A stretch of DNA of 41,298 bases from Streptomyces spiralis (GCF_014654675.1 NZ_BNBC01000018.1:1-41298), one strand, 5' to 3'; positions 1-8,667 are shown, counted from the first letter of the stretch. Notes: generated by a model not told the origin, from the sequence alone. Translations and numbers: made by a program.

Positions 1-71
1 CTTCCGGCCAGCACGCCGAGAGCACGCACCGGACGCCGCTCCTTGACGGGCAAACGTTGCCTGCCGGGGCA

Positions 72-1373
72 CTAGCCGTCGAAGCCGTCTCGGACAATGC
101 GACGGGCCACCGCGACGCGGGCCCCGGCGAGTTCAGCGGCGATTCGGCGCTGCCGTTCGTCGTCCGTCACCACGGCAGCGGGTGCGGACGGGCCGATGAG
201 CAGACACGTACGTCTGAGGTGTGTCGGCGGGTGGGTCGCGTCGACGCTGTGCCCGCGCCGAACGCCGACACGTCGCTGCCGCTCGTACTCGTAGTCGGGG
301 ATTGATGCCATGTGAGTTCTGAGCCGCTCCCAGATTTCCTCCGGCTCGGCCTCGACCGCTCGGGTGCCGCGCGGTCCGGCGAGGGCGGCCTGGCTGGCCT
401 CCCGTCGGAGGGCGACGGCGGCGGACTCACCAACCAGCAGCCGGTCCATCAGGCCCACGGCCGCCTCGGTGGACGCCGCGCGGGCGGCCGCGCGGTCGGC
501 AAGGTACTCAGCTCGCTGGGTGGCCCGCAGCGTCAGGTGGTCCAGCAGCGACAGCACGCCCTGGAGGAGCAGACGGGGCACGATGTAGAGCAGGTTGATG
601 AGCATTTCGGTGACGGACGGTTCGGCTATCGGGGTGAAGTAGTAGTGCCAGGTGGTCAGTGAGCGGTACGCCGTCGACACCACCAGACCTTGGCGTGTGT
701 CGCCGTTGCTGTAGTGGGCGAGTTCGTGGCCCAGCAGTGCGATCCTCTGCTGCGCCGTGAGGATCTCCCACAGAGGCAGCCCCAGCGTCAGCACTCGCCG
801 CCCGCGCACACCGTGGACCATGACACTCGCGTTGACGTTCGCGTCGACCCTGACCTCGTCGACACCGCGGGTGCCGACCACCCGGGCGACCTCGTCGGCC
901 AGCGCGTAGAGCTCGGGCGCATCGCCACGGTGCAGTGCCAGGTCCGCCTTGGGCAACCGCGCGGCCCGCGGTCTGAGGGACCACGCGACCGCCAGGAGGA
1001 GCAATCCCGGTACCATGCCCACACCGCCCCATTCGCGTACCAGCCACCAGACCCCGCCGAAGGCGAGGGCCACGGTGACGCCGTGTACGGCGAGGGTGAT
1101 TGCGAAGGCGAGCAGCGAGGAGGCGTCGCGTCGGGCGCGCAGGCTCCCGTCGGCCGTCACCTCTGCCAGGAGCTTCTCGCCGTGCCGTCGCGACAGGGCA
1201 CGCCGCGCCCTGTCCAGCCGGTTCCGCTCCTGATGCGGCGTTTCCGGGTCCACGTTCCAGTCACAGGCCGCGCACCAGGCGACGTACCTGCTATCCGCAC
1301 GGATCTCCGCCCCGCACTCCGGGCACGACTGAGATCTCTCCTCGGCGGTGCGCACGGCTGCGCCCTCCCCCAT
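72..1373 (-). CDS. M48-family membrane zinc metallopeptidase with N-terminal zinc ribbon
   Basis: Predicted membrane-bound zinc endopeptidase of the HtpX/Ste24-like M48 family, 433 residues from the ATG at 1373. That ATG follows a GGAGG-rich stretch; a GTG at 1409 would add 12 residues. The N-terminus has a zinc-ribbon-like CPEC...CAAC motif (about residues 18-40). One or two hydrophobic segments lie around residues 95-140. The zincin motif HELAHYSNGD follows near residue 212; its two histidines and glutamate would bind zinc and catalyse hydrolysis. More hydrophobic sequence (LINLLYIVPRLLLQGVLSLL) follows, then an AEYLADRAA segment that probably supplies the third zinc ligand, as in the family. 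Function is membrane protein quality control by analogy only; no substrate can be read from the sequence. It is the last of four minus-strand genes. Confidence 0.85.
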   Translation of the reverse strand: MGEGAAVRTAEERSQSCPECGAEIRADSRYVAWCAACDWNVDPETPHQERNRLDRARRALSRRHGEKLLAEVTADGSLRARRDASSLLAFAITLAVHGVTVALAFGGVWWLVREWGGVGMVPGLLLLAVAWSLRPRAARLPKADLALHRGDAPELYALADEVARVVGTRGVDEVRVDANVNASVMVHGVRGRRVLTLGLPLWEILTAQQRIALLGHELAHYSNGDTRQGLVVSTAYRSLTTWHYYFTPIAEPSVTEMLINLLYIVPRLLLQGVLSLLDHLTLRATQRAEYLADRAAARAASTEAAVGLMDRLLVGESAAVALRREASQAALAGPRGTRAVEAEPEEIWERLRTHMASIPDYEYERQRRVGVRRGHSVDATHPPTHLRRTCLLIGPSAPAAVVTDDERQRRIAAELAGARVAVARRIVRDGFDG

Positions 1374-1623
1374 CCCCGCGCCCCCTCCCCAGAAGCCTGT
1401 CCTCGACACTCCGAGTCGATCATTGGAGGCCGCCTACGTATAGGCCCTCCGTGGCAGTAAGGCCCCTCTGTGATTCAAACGAAACCCTCTGGCTCAAGGC
1501 GGTGATCCGGTGGTTGTCGGACTCGTCCGCGACTCTCGGGCTTCTGGCCGTGCACGAGTGGACCGGGGTGACGCTGCCGACGGGGTACGTGGGTGCCATG
1601 GGTGCCCGCGGACCCCGTCGTCG

Positions 1624-3189
1624 TCATGAGCAGACCTTGCCGTTTCTCGGCACCGAGCCGTACAGGAGGTAGGCGTTCACTGTCGAGTCCACGCAGTCGC
1701 TGCCGCTGCCGTAGGCTCCGTGGCCCTCGCCCTTCCAGGTGAGTTCGACTCCGACGCCCTTGCCGAGTTCGTCCGCCATCTTCTTCGCGCCCTCATAGGG
1801 GGTCGCCGGGTCCCCGGTGTTGCCGATCACCAGGATGGGGGCTGCCCCCGGCGCGCTGACCTCAGGGGTGTCGTACTGTCCGGGCACCGGCCAGTCGTGG
1901 CACCAGCCCGCCGTGTCCCAGGCCATGTACTCGCCGAAGACGGGCGAGATCTTCTCGAATCGGGGCAGCAGCTTCTTCGTCTGTTCGGGGGTCGGCCGCT
2001 GTTTGTCGTCCAGGCACGATATGACCCGTTGGGCGTGGGTCGTCGTGCCGTAGTGGCCCGAGGTGTCGCGCTCGTTGTAGGCGTCGGCCAGCGACAGCAG
2101 TCCGGAGCCGTCCCCCTTCTCCGCAGCGTCCAGGGCATCGGTCAGCGCCGGCCAGCTGTTCTTGCTGTACAGCGGGGTGACGATGCCGGTCAGTGCCAGC
2201 GTCTGCGTCAGCTTCCGCCCGGAGGGTGTGGACAGCGGCTTGGCGTCGAGGCGCTTCAGCAGGTCGGCGATCCTCCGGGAGCCCCGCGCGGGGTCCTCGC
2301 CGGTGGACTTCAGGTAGTCGTTCAGCGCCCGCTGGAAGCCCAGGGTCTGGTTCATGGCGTGGCCCACCGAGTCGGCGCTCGGGTCGACGACCGCGTCCAG
2401 CACCAGCCGCCCCACCTGCCGCGGGAACAGGTGGGCGTACACACCGCCGAGTTCGGTGCCGTAGGAGATGCCGAAGTAGTGCATCGACCGGTCACCGAGG
2501 ACCTGCCGGATCAGGTCCATGTCGCGGGCCGTGTCGGTCGTGGAGACGTGTGCGAGCAGCTTTCCGGCGGCCTTGGCGCAGCCCCTGCCGAAGTCGGCCG
2601 CGTCATCGAGGTAGGTCCGTTCCTCGGCCGGGGTGTCCGGTGTCGCGTCGATCGCCTCGGCGGCCTGGATCCGCCGGTCGTCGCGGCAGCGGACGCCCTC
2701 ACTTGCGCCGACCCCCCGCGGGTCCCAGCTCACCAGGTCGTACCGCTGCCGGAGGGTGCCGACCGCGGAGCCGTACGCGGGCAGTGTGGCCACGCCGGAG
2801 CCGCCGGGACCGCCGAAGTTGAACAGCAGCGAACCGGTGCGCTCACCGGTGGCCTTCGCCCGGATGAGGGCGAGGCCGATGGTCTCGCCGTCCGGCCGGG
2901 ACCAGTCCAGCGGTGCCCTGAGCGTCGCACACCGCCAGTCGGCGCCCGGCGCGGGCGAGCCGGAGCCGGCCTTGCAGCGGCCCCAGTCGAGCCGCTGCGC
3001 GGTGAGCGAGGCGGGCAGCGGCCGGGACGACGCGGCGTCTTCCGGCGACGTCGTCGGTGCGGCCGCCGGGCTGGAGCGGCCTTTCCCCTCTCCGCCGGTG
3101 TCCCCGCCTCCACCGTTTGACCCGCTGCCGCACCCGGCCAGCAGCACCGCTGCGGCGACCACGGCCGTCCACTGCATGAGACGCGGCAT
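1624..3189 (-). CDS. Tap/Slp-like alpha/beta-hydrolase lipoprotein (tripeptidyl aminopeptidase type)
   Basis: Secreted, lipid-anchored serine peptidase of the Streptomyces tripeptidyl aminopeptidase family, 521 residues. The ATG at 3189 is preceded by a GGAGGGGGG ribosome-binding site. A signal peptide ends in a lipobox (LLAGC, Cys20), so the protein should sit on the outer face of the membrane. A low-complexity Gly/Ser/Ala linker follows. The catalytic parts are an oxyanion-type GGPGGSG motif, the nucleophile elbow GISYGTELGG, an acid in GNTGDPATPYEG, and a His in GEGHGAYGSG near the C-terminus. In this family the enzyme removes tripeptides from extracellular peptides. The upstream neighbour is a close paralogue in the same orientation, so the pair looks like a tandem duplication. 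The exact substrate is unknown. Confidence 0.9.
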   Translation of the reverse strand: MPRLMQWTAVVAAAVLLAGCGSGSNGGGGDTGGEGKGRSSPAAAPTTSPEDAASSRPLPASLTAQRLDWGRCKAGSGSPAPGADWRCATLRAPLDWSRPDGETIGLALIRAKATGERTGSLLFNFGGPGGSGVATLPAYGSAVGTLRQRYDLVSWDPRGVGASEGVRCRDDRRIQAAEAIDATPDTPAEERTYLDDAADFGRGCAKAAGKLLAHVSTTDTARDMDLIRQVLGDRSMHYFGISYGTELGGVYAHLFPRQVGRLVLDAVVDPSADSVGHAMNQTLGFQRALNDYLKSTGEDPARGSRRIADLLKRLDAKPLSTPSGRKLTQTLALTGIVTPLYSKNSWPALTDALDAAEKGDGSGLLSLADAYNERDTSGHYGTTTHAQRVISCLDDKQRPTPEQTKKLLPRFEKISPVFGEYMAWDTAGWCHDWPVPGQYDTPEVSAPGAAPILVIGNTGDPATPYEGAKKMADELGKGVGVELTWKGEGHGAYGSGSDCVDSTVNAYLLYGSVPRNGKVCS

Positions 3190-3211
3190 GGCGCATCCCC
3201 CCTCCCCGACT

Positions 3212-3230
3212 CCCGCGGATCGGCCGCGGG
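3212..3230 (-). terminator. Hairpin between the two Tap-like genes
   Basis: CCCGCGG, a 5-nt loop ATCGG, then CCGCGGG forms a perfect 7-bp stem in the gap between the two lipoprotein genes. No T-tract follows. It could weakly terminate the upstream gene or structure the leader of the downstream one. Confidence 0.3.
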
Positions 3231-3279
3231 CAAGCACGTCAGGCCATGGTAGGCGGCCGCCACCGCGTCCGTGGGGGCC

Positions 3280-3288
3280 TGTGGATAA
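3280..3288 (-). promoter_or_regulatory. DnaA-box-like 9-mer TTATCCACA
   Basis: The plus strand reads TGTGGATAA, so the minus strand carries TTATCCACA, the classical bacterial DnaA box. It lies alone in the 122-bp gap between the two Tap-like genes. It may be an isolated DnaA-binding site or chance; two more DnaA-box 9-mers lie in other intergenic gaps of this window. Confidence 0.4.
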
Positions 3289-3311
3289 CCGTCTGACCTG
3301 GACTTTTGTGG

Positions 3312-4871
3312 CTAGGAGCAGACCGTCCCGGCCGCCGGGACCTTGCCGTCGAGCAGGTAGGCGTTCACCGCGTTCTGCACGCACTTGTTCTTGCTGTCGT
3401 ACGCGCCGTGTCCCTGTCCCTTGTAGGTGAGTTCGACGGCGACGCCCTTGCCCAGCGCGTCCACCATCTTCTTCGCGCCCTCGTACGGGGTCGCCGGGTC
3501 GCCGGTGTTGCCGACGACGAGGATCGGCGCCGACCCGGGCGCGCTCACGTCGGGATGGTCGGCCGCGCCGGGCACCGGCCAGTCGGCGCAGGTGAGCATG
3601 GACCAGGCCAGGAAGTCCCCGAACAGCGGGGAGACGGCCCGGAACTCGGGGACCTTCCGCTGCACGTAGGCCGTGTCGTACCGCTGCTTGTCGTCGGAGC
3701 AGTTGATGGCGACGTTCGCGGAGGTGAGGTTGCTGTACTCCCCGTTCTCGTTGCGGCCGTTCAGCGCGTCGGACAGCAGCATCAGGATCCTGCCGTCGCC
3801 GGCGTAGGCCTGCTGCAGTCCCTCGGTGAGCGGTGACCACAGCTCCTTGGAGTACAGGGCCTGGGCGATGCCGTTGGTCGCGGCGCTCTGGGTCAGCTGA
3901 CGCGGGAACATCCCGGGGATCGGTTTGGCGTCGAGCTTCTTGAGCAGCGCCGCGATGCGGTTCTCGACGTCCTGTGCGGAGTTCCCGATGGGGCACTTCG
4001 TGGTTGTGTCGGACACACAGGCGTGCGCGAAGTTGTCCATGGCCAGCTGGAACCCGCGGGCCTGGCCGAGCGAGGTCTGCTCGGGGGTCTGGGTGGGGTC
4101 GACGACCCCGTCGAGCACGGCGCGGCCCACGTGCCGGGGGAACAGGTGGGCGTACACACCGCCGAGTTCGGTGCCGTAGGAGATGCCGAAGTAGTACATC
4201 CTGGGGTCGCCGAGGACCTGGCGCATGAGGTCCATGTCGCGGGCCGCGTCGGTGGTGCGCACATGCGGGAGGACCTTCGCGGAGTTCTTCTCGCAGCCCG
4301 CGTTGAACTGCTCGACGTTCTTCAGGTACGCGTTCCGCTCGGCCTGGTCGTCGGGCGTCGCGTCCTGCTGGAAGTACTGGTCGAGCTGCGCGTCGCTCTC
4401 GCAGCGCACGCCCGCGCTGCGGCCCACCCCGCGCGGGTCAAAGCTGACCAGGTCGTAGCGGGTGCGCAGCTTGGCGTAGTCCGGGGCGAACGAGGGCAGC
4501 GCGCTCACGCCGGATCCACCCGGACCGCCGAAGTTGAAGATCAGCGACCCGATGCGCTTGCCGGGTCCGCTCGCCTGCGCCCGGATCAGCGCGATGTCGA
4601 TCGTGTCACCCTTGGGCTTGCTCCAGTCCAGGGGCGCCTTCATGGTCGCGCACTGCCACTTGGCGCCGCCAGGCAGCGGGGAGGGAGCCGCGCCGCCGCC
4701 CTCGGACTCCGACGGGGCGGGGCAGGCCGTCCACTGAAGCTTCTGGGCCGTGAGATCCCCGCCGTCGGGGCCCTCCTTGGGTGTGTTGCCGTCGCAGCCC
4801 ACCGCAAGCGCGGAGAGCAGGACGGCGGTTGCGGTCAGGGCGGCTGCGCGCAGCCCGCGGGGGCTCTGCAT
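3312..4871 (-). CDS. Tap/Slp-like alpha/beta-hydrolase lipoprotein, paralogue
   Basis: Second tripeptidyl-aminopeptidase-type hydrolase, 519 residues from the ATG at 4871 (GGATGGAGAC just upstream). A signal peptide ends in LAVGC (lipobox Cys26), so it too should be a membrane-anchored exoenzyme. The layout repeats the downstream gene: GGPGGSGVSALPS, the nucleophile elbow GISYGTELGG, the acid in GNTGDPATPYEG and the His in GQGHGAYDSKNKC. Long identical stretches such as GGVYAHLFPR and RDMDLMRQVLGD, plus the shared C-terminal VNAYLL...GTVCS type ending, show recent common ancestry. It carries an extra cysteine-containing insert (ACVSDTTTKCPIG) that the other copy lacks, which may form a disulfide. 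Role: extracellular peptide hydrolysis by family; specificity unknown. Confidence 0.9.
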   Translation of the reverse strand: MQSPRGLRAAALTATAVLLSALAVGCDGNTPKEGPDGGDLTAQKLQWTACPAPSESEGGGAAPSPLPGGAKWQCATMKAPLDWSKPKGDTIDIALIRAQASGPGKRIGSLIFNFGGPGGSGVSALPSFAPDYAKLRTRYDLVSFDPRGVGRSAGVRCESDAQLDQYFQQDATPDDQAERNAYLKNVEQFNAGCEKNSAKVLPHVRTTDAARDMDLMRQVLGDPRMYYFGISYGTELGGVYAHLFPRHVGRAVLDGVVDPTQTPEQTSLGQARGFQLAMDNFAHACVSDTTTKCPIGNSAQDVENRIAALLKKLDAKPIPGMFPRQLTQSAATNGIAQALYSKELWSPLTEGLQQAYAGDGRILMLLSDALNGRNENGEYSNLTSANVAINCSDDKQRYDTAYVQRKVPEFRAVSPLFGDFLAWSMLTCADWPVPGAADHPDVSAPGSAPILVVGNTGDPATPYEGAKKMVDALGKGVAVELTYKGQGHGAYDSKNKCVQNAVNAYLLDGKVPAAGTVCS

Positions 4872-4899
4872 GTCTCCATCCTCGCGCCGAGGGCAGCCT

Positions 4900-4917
4900 C
4901 TCGCGTCGCGACGCGAG
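4900..4917. repeat. 18-bp perfect palindrome upstream of a Tap-like gene
   Basis: CTCGCGTCG followed by its exact reverse complement CGACGCGAG, about 30 bp upstream of the lipoprotein gene start at 4871. It may be a repressor operator or an RNA hairpin in the leader; no T-tract follows on either strand. Confidence 0.4.
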
Positions 4918-4981
4918 CCGTCCGGAGTAGTCACGACCCGCTTGCCACAAAGCGCATCTTGAGTCGCAGGAAGCCCTTGAG

Positions 4982-7774
4982 CTACAGGGATCCCTTGCGC
5001 GTCAGATGGTTGAAGGCCAGCCAGCCCGGCAGCACCGGCAGCCACAGCGTCAGCAGCCGGAACATCAGCACCGCGGGAGCGGCCACCTCCTTGGGCAGGC
5101 CCACGGCGATCAGACCGACCGTGAGGGTCGCCTCGACCGCGCCCACGCCGCCAGGAGTCGGGGCGGCCGAGCCGAGCGCGTTGCCGGCCAGGAAGACGAC
5201 GGCGACGCTGGCGATGCTCAGTGAGGTCGACTCGTCCCCGAACGCCCGGATGGAGGCGTCCAGGCACATCACGAAGCAGGCGGTCAGCAGCAGCATGCCG
5301 CCGATGCCCGTGATCAGCTTCTGCGGCCGCTGCAGCACGTCCAGCATGCGCGGCACGACACCCGCGAAGAGCGACCGTACGCGCGTGACGACGAACTTGC
5401 GCAGGAACGGCACCGAGGTGACCACCAGCACCAGCACGGCGACGGTCAGCAGCCCCGCGATGACCGTCCGGGACGGCGACAGCGACGGCGTCTTCTCGGT
5501 GCCGGTCAGATAGCCGAACGACAGCAGCATCAGGATGTGACAGCCGAGCCCGAACAGCTGCGACGCGCCGACACTCGCCACCGCGAGCCCCGGACGCACG
5601 CCCGCGCGCTGCAGGAAGCGCGTGTTGAGGGCCACACCACCGACCGCCGCCGGCGCCACGATCTTCACGAACGACCCGGCGACCTGGGCCGCCACCGTCC
5701 GCGGGAACGGCACCCGCTCCGGCACGAACCCCAGCAGCGCCATGGCCGCCGCCACGTAGCTGAGCGCCGAGAACAGCACCGCGGCCGCCAGCCAGCCCCA
5801 CTGCGCGTTGGCGAAGAGGGTGCCGAACTCGATGTGCGTGAGCTGCGTCAGCAGGTAGTACGCGCCGATGGCACCTGCGATGAAACTGATCAGCGTGCGG
5901 GGCCGCACCCGCTCCAGGCGGGCCGGCTCGACCGGCGCCTGCGGCCTGATCCGCAGCACCTGGTGGCGGATCTGGGTGAGCAGATCCTCCTCGCGGGCCT
6001 CGTCCAGGGCCTCGTCCATGGCCCGCTTCTGCGCCCGCGCCTCGGCCCGCTCGGCCTTCTTCTCCGTCTTTCTGTCCGGCTTGTCGAGGACGACCCCGGT
6101 GACGCTTCCGGTGGTGTCCTGGGCGGCCTGCTCCAGCCGGGCCTGCTTGTCCTTCCGGGACGCCTCCAGGACCGCCTCGCGCTCCCGCTGCGCCCGCTCC
6201 CGGGCCAGCCTGCGCAGTGTCGCGCGCGTGGAGCGCGTCAGTGCGATCGGCTGCAGCATCGGCAGGCAGTCGGCGACCGCGTCCGGCCCCAGCACGCCGA
6301 CGGCGGACGCCACGGCGCGCTCCGCCCCCACCCGCAGCCCGAGCGTCGTCAGCAGCTGGGCGACGTCCATGCGCAGCAGCAGGTCACCGGCGGCGATCTC
6401 GCCACCGCGCAGATCGGTGAGGATCACGCTGCCGGAACGATCCACCACGATCGCGTCCCCCGCCAGTCTGCGGTGCGCGATACGCCGGGACTGCAGCGCT
6501 TGCACCTGCTGCCAGGTGTGGCGCAGCAGCTCGTCGGTGATCTCGTCGTCGGGCAGCGAGTCGAGCGTGCGCCCATCGGTGTGCTCGTAGACGAGCATCA
6601 CGGCGTCGGGGCCGAGCTCGGAGGTCGCGATCAGCTTGGGGGCGTTGGCGCCGGCCGCGATCGCCGCGTACGCGAGCAGCGCCTCCTGCTCCAGGGCCTG
6701 GCGCAGGGACTGCAGGCTGCTGCGGGTGGCGAAGCCGCGCAGTGTGAGGTTGCGCCACACCCGGTAGAAGAAACCCTGCGCCTGCTGCTCACGGTCGACG
6801 ACGGTGACGTCCAGCGGCGGGCCGTCCTCCAGGGTGACGAAGTAGCGCCGGCCGCGGTCGCCGATGTCCGCGGTCTCCGGCAGCTCCTCGCGGGCCGCGC
6901 TCACCGGGCGGAAGCCGACCGTGCGCAGCCCCGCCATCAGCGTCCGTCCCGTGGGACGGACGTTCGGTGAGCCGACGGCGTACAGGGTGCCGTAGGCGAT
7001 GGACCAGCCGATCAGCACCGTCAGGATGATCGAGAACGGTGTCGTGTAGCCGGTGACCAGCATCGAGAACGCGTCGAGCAGCAGCACGATCCACAGCACC
7101 GAGCGCCAGCGCGGTCTGCGGGACATGCCCACCGCCGTCATGTACGCGATGACGGGGGCGAGATAGCCGTGCACGGGGTCGGTCAGCGCGTGGATGTCGC
7201 CGGGGGAGGGCTGGGTGAGCGCCTCCTGGATCGAGTGCGGGGCTCCCTTGGCCACCCACAGGTCGGTGGCCAGCGTCACCCCGTGCGCGAGGACCGCCGC
7301 CAGCACGCCGTCGGCGATCCGCAGCCCGTCCCGTTTGATCAGCCGTTCGATCGCGAAGGCGACCGGCACCAGCAGGATCGCGATGCTGGATCCCAGTCCG
7401 GCGATCTTGATGAGCAGGTCGGGCGCCTGGCCGGTGCCCTTGTTGATGTCCTGTTCCAGGCCCGAGGTGGTGCCGTGCGCGAATGCGGCGATCGCGAGCA
7501 GTACGACGATGGCGAGCACACCCACCAGCAGCCGCATCAGGTCCGAGGGGCGGTGCACGCGCGCGGGGAGCAGCGGTTCGTCGCCCTCCAGCTCGTCGAT
7601 GTGGGCCACGTCTGCGATTTCGTCCGGCTTCTTCTCGGCCGGAGCCGGCGTGGGGGTCTCAGGGGCGTCCGTGGTGTCCGCGCCGTCCCTGCCGCCCGTG
7701 CCTTCGGTGTCCGGGCGCGATGAAGCCCCAGAGGTGCCCTCCGCGTCGTCGGGATGCACACCCTGCTGCTTCAT
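4982..7774 (-). CDS. Large membrane protein: degenerate kinase-like domain fused to LPG-synthase/UPF0104-type transmembrane domain
   Basis: Integral membrane protein of about 930 residues, starting at the ATG at 7774 behind AAGAAGAGA; a GTG at 7798 would add 8 residues. Order of parts: an acidic, disordered N-terminus; several transmembrane segments (about residues 75-275); a soluble domain resembling an ABC1/RIO-type kinase, with MLVYEHTDGRTL as hinge, HRRLAGDAIVV in place of a catalytic loop and LTDLRGGE in place of DFG; a long Arg/Glu/Lys-rich coiled coil (about 530-610); and about seven transmembrane segments typical of the lysylphosphatidylglycerol synthase membrane region (flippase-like family). 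The catalytic aspartate and the Asn of a true kinase loop are not evident, so the domain may be a pseudokinase. The substrate is unknown; lipid or glycolipid handling is an inference from the C-terminal family. Confidence 0.85.
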   Translation of the reverse strand: MKQQGVHPDDAEGTSGASSRPDTEGTGGRDGADTTDAPETPTPAPAEKKPDEIADVAHIDELEGDEPLLPARVHRPSDLMRLLVGVLAIVVLLAIAAFAHGTTSGLEQDINKGTGQAPDLLIKIAGLGSSIAILLVPVAFAIERLIKRDGLRIADGVLAAVLAHGVTLATDLWVAKGAPHSIQEALTQPSPGDIHALTDPVHGYLAPVIAYMTAVGMSRRPRWRSVLWIVLLLDAFSMLVTGYTTPFSIILTVLIGWSIAYGTLYAVGSPNVRPTGRTLMAGLRTVGFRPVSAAREELPETADIGDRGRRYFVTLEDGPPLDVTVVDREQQAQGFFYRVWRNLTLRGFATRSSLQSLRQALEQEALLAYAAIAAGANAPKLIATSELGPDAVMLVYEHTDGRTLDSLPDDEITDELLRHTWQQVQALQSRRIAHRRLAGDAIVVDRSGSVILTDLRGGEIAAGDLLLRMDVAQLLTTLGLRVGAERAVASAVGVLGPDAVADCLPMLQPIALTRSTRATLRRLARERAQREREAVLEASRKDKQARLEQAAQDTTGSVTGVVLDKPDRKTEKKAERAEARAQKRAMDEALDEAREEDLLTQIRHQVLRIRPQAPVEPARLERVRPRTLISFIAGAIGAYYLLTQLTHIEFGTLFANAQWGWLAAAVLFSALSYVAAAMALLGFVPERVPFPRTVAAQVAGSFVKIVAPAAVGGVALNTRFLQRAGVRPGLAVASVGASQLFGLGCHILMLLSFGYLTGTEKTPSLSPSRTVIAGLLTVAVLVLVVTSVPFLRKFVVTRVRSLFAGVVPRMLDVLQRPQKLITGIGGMLLLTACFVMCLDASIRAFGDESTSLSIASVAVVFLAGNALGSAAPTPGGVGAVEATLTVGLIAVGLPKEVAAPAVLMFRLLTLWLPVLPGWLAFNHLTRKGSL

Positions 7775-7815
7775 GGTCTCTTCTTGGTCTCGTATCACCG
7801 GTCACCGCCCGCACG

Positions 7816-7838
7816 ATGGTGGCATGCCCCACCGACAC
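7816..7838 (-). promoter_or_regulatory. Degenerate RecA-NDp-like motif, minus strand
   Basis: On the minus strand GTGTCGGTG, 8 nt, CACCAT matches 8 of 9 bases of TTGTCRGTG, but the -10 lacks the first T. It would give a leader of about 35 nt to the large membrane protein. Weak candidate only. Confidence 0.25.
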
Positions 7839-7930
7839 ACGGGGACATGAGGGTGCATATGCGGGATCCGACAGTCTGCCCCAAGCGCCGTGCGGGAGCG
7901 AGGGGCACACCGCGTCACGAGCCGGTCACG

Positions 7931-7953
7931 CTGTCGGTGGGGTGGGGCAGGAT
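7931..7953 (+). promoter_or_regulatory. RecA-NDp-like DNA-damage promoter of the alkyltransferase-like gene
   Basis: CTGTCGGTG, 8 nt, CAGGAT matches TTGTCRGTG-N8-TANNNT except for the first base of each half. The -10 ends 7 nt before the ATG at 7961, the spacing of a leaderless transcript. Confidence 0.45.
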
Positions 7954-7960
7954 GGGACGG

Positions 7961-8353
7961 ATGAGCGAAGTGAGCCTTCCGGACGACGGCCGCCCCGAAC
8001 GGGATGAGGCGCTGCCCGAGTACGCCGAGCGTGTTCTCGAGGTCGCCGAGCTGATCCCGCCGGGCCGTGTCATGACGTACGGGGACGTCGCGGAATGGCT
8101 GGAGGAGGGAGGCCCCCGCCAGGTCGGCCGCGTGATGGCCCTCTACGGCGGCGCCGTCCCGTGGTGGCGTGTCGTGCGCGCCGACGGTGTCCTGCTGCCG
8201 GGGCACGAACTGCGGGCGCTCGCGCACTACCGCACGGAGGGCACGCCTCTGAAGGAGGCGAGCAGGGCGGCCGAGAACCACCTGCCGCGCCTGGACATGA
8301 GGCGGGCCCGCTGGGACGGCGACGGCCGCGAACGTGAGCAGGGTCACACCTGA
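7961..8353 (+). CDS. Alkyltransferase-like (ATL) DNA repair protein
   Basis: Cytoplasmic DNA-lesion sensor of the MGMT-like family, 130 residues. O6-alkylguanine transferases carry the active-site motif PCHRV. Here the equivalent is VPWWRVV, with tryptophan replacing the cysteine, so the protein cannot accept an alkyl group. ATL proteins instead bind O6-alkylguanine and hand the lesion to nucleotide excision repair. The DNA-binding helix-turn-helix is visible (PPGRVMTYGDVAEWLE...RQVGRVMALYGG). The ATG at 7961 is preferred because it is 7 nt from a -10-like box; an in-frame ATG at 7952 is possible. It lies upstream of adnA, as does the homologous gene in mycobacteria (from memory, Rv3204). Confidence 0.9.
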   Translation: MSEVSLPDDGRPERDEALPEYAERVLEVAELIPPGRVMTYGDVAEWLEEGGPRQVGRVMALYGGAVPWWRVVRADGVLLPGHELRALAHYRTEGTPLKEASRAAENHLPRLDMRRARWDGDGREREQGHT

Positions 8354-8667
8354 CAGCTTCCGCCATCCGACGGGCCGATGGGGAGCCCGCGGCCACCCGT
8401 ACGGGCGAATCCGGGCACGCACGTGCAATGCCGTACGTTCGTGCATCGAGGGACACACGTGACGGCAGCGTCCGCAGCGCTCCCAGTGCACCGAGGGAAG
8501 AAGGGGAAGCCCTGCTTCCGCACCGGGCGTCGGCGTAGCGTCGGCTGGACGTGTCCCCCTCACTCCGCGGCCACCGCCCTCCACGGCAGGCGGTCCGCCC
8601 CCACGACCGCGGCGCCCCGCGCCGGCAGTGACAGACCCCAGCACACCCACCAGGACCGGCGAACCAC
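8354..8667. other. 314-bp gap upstream of adnA
   Basis: No recognisable gene family, no clear -10/-35 pair and no strong terminator. It holds a weak small reading frame (8461-8671, listed separately) and an isolated -10-like TAGCGT near 8536. The adnA promoter must lie here or upstream, but I cannot place it. Confidence 0.5.

Noticed and set aside
1..71. Partial gene at the left edge
   Set aside because: Too short to judge; no frame with recognisable sequence or stop-proximal motif could be supported.
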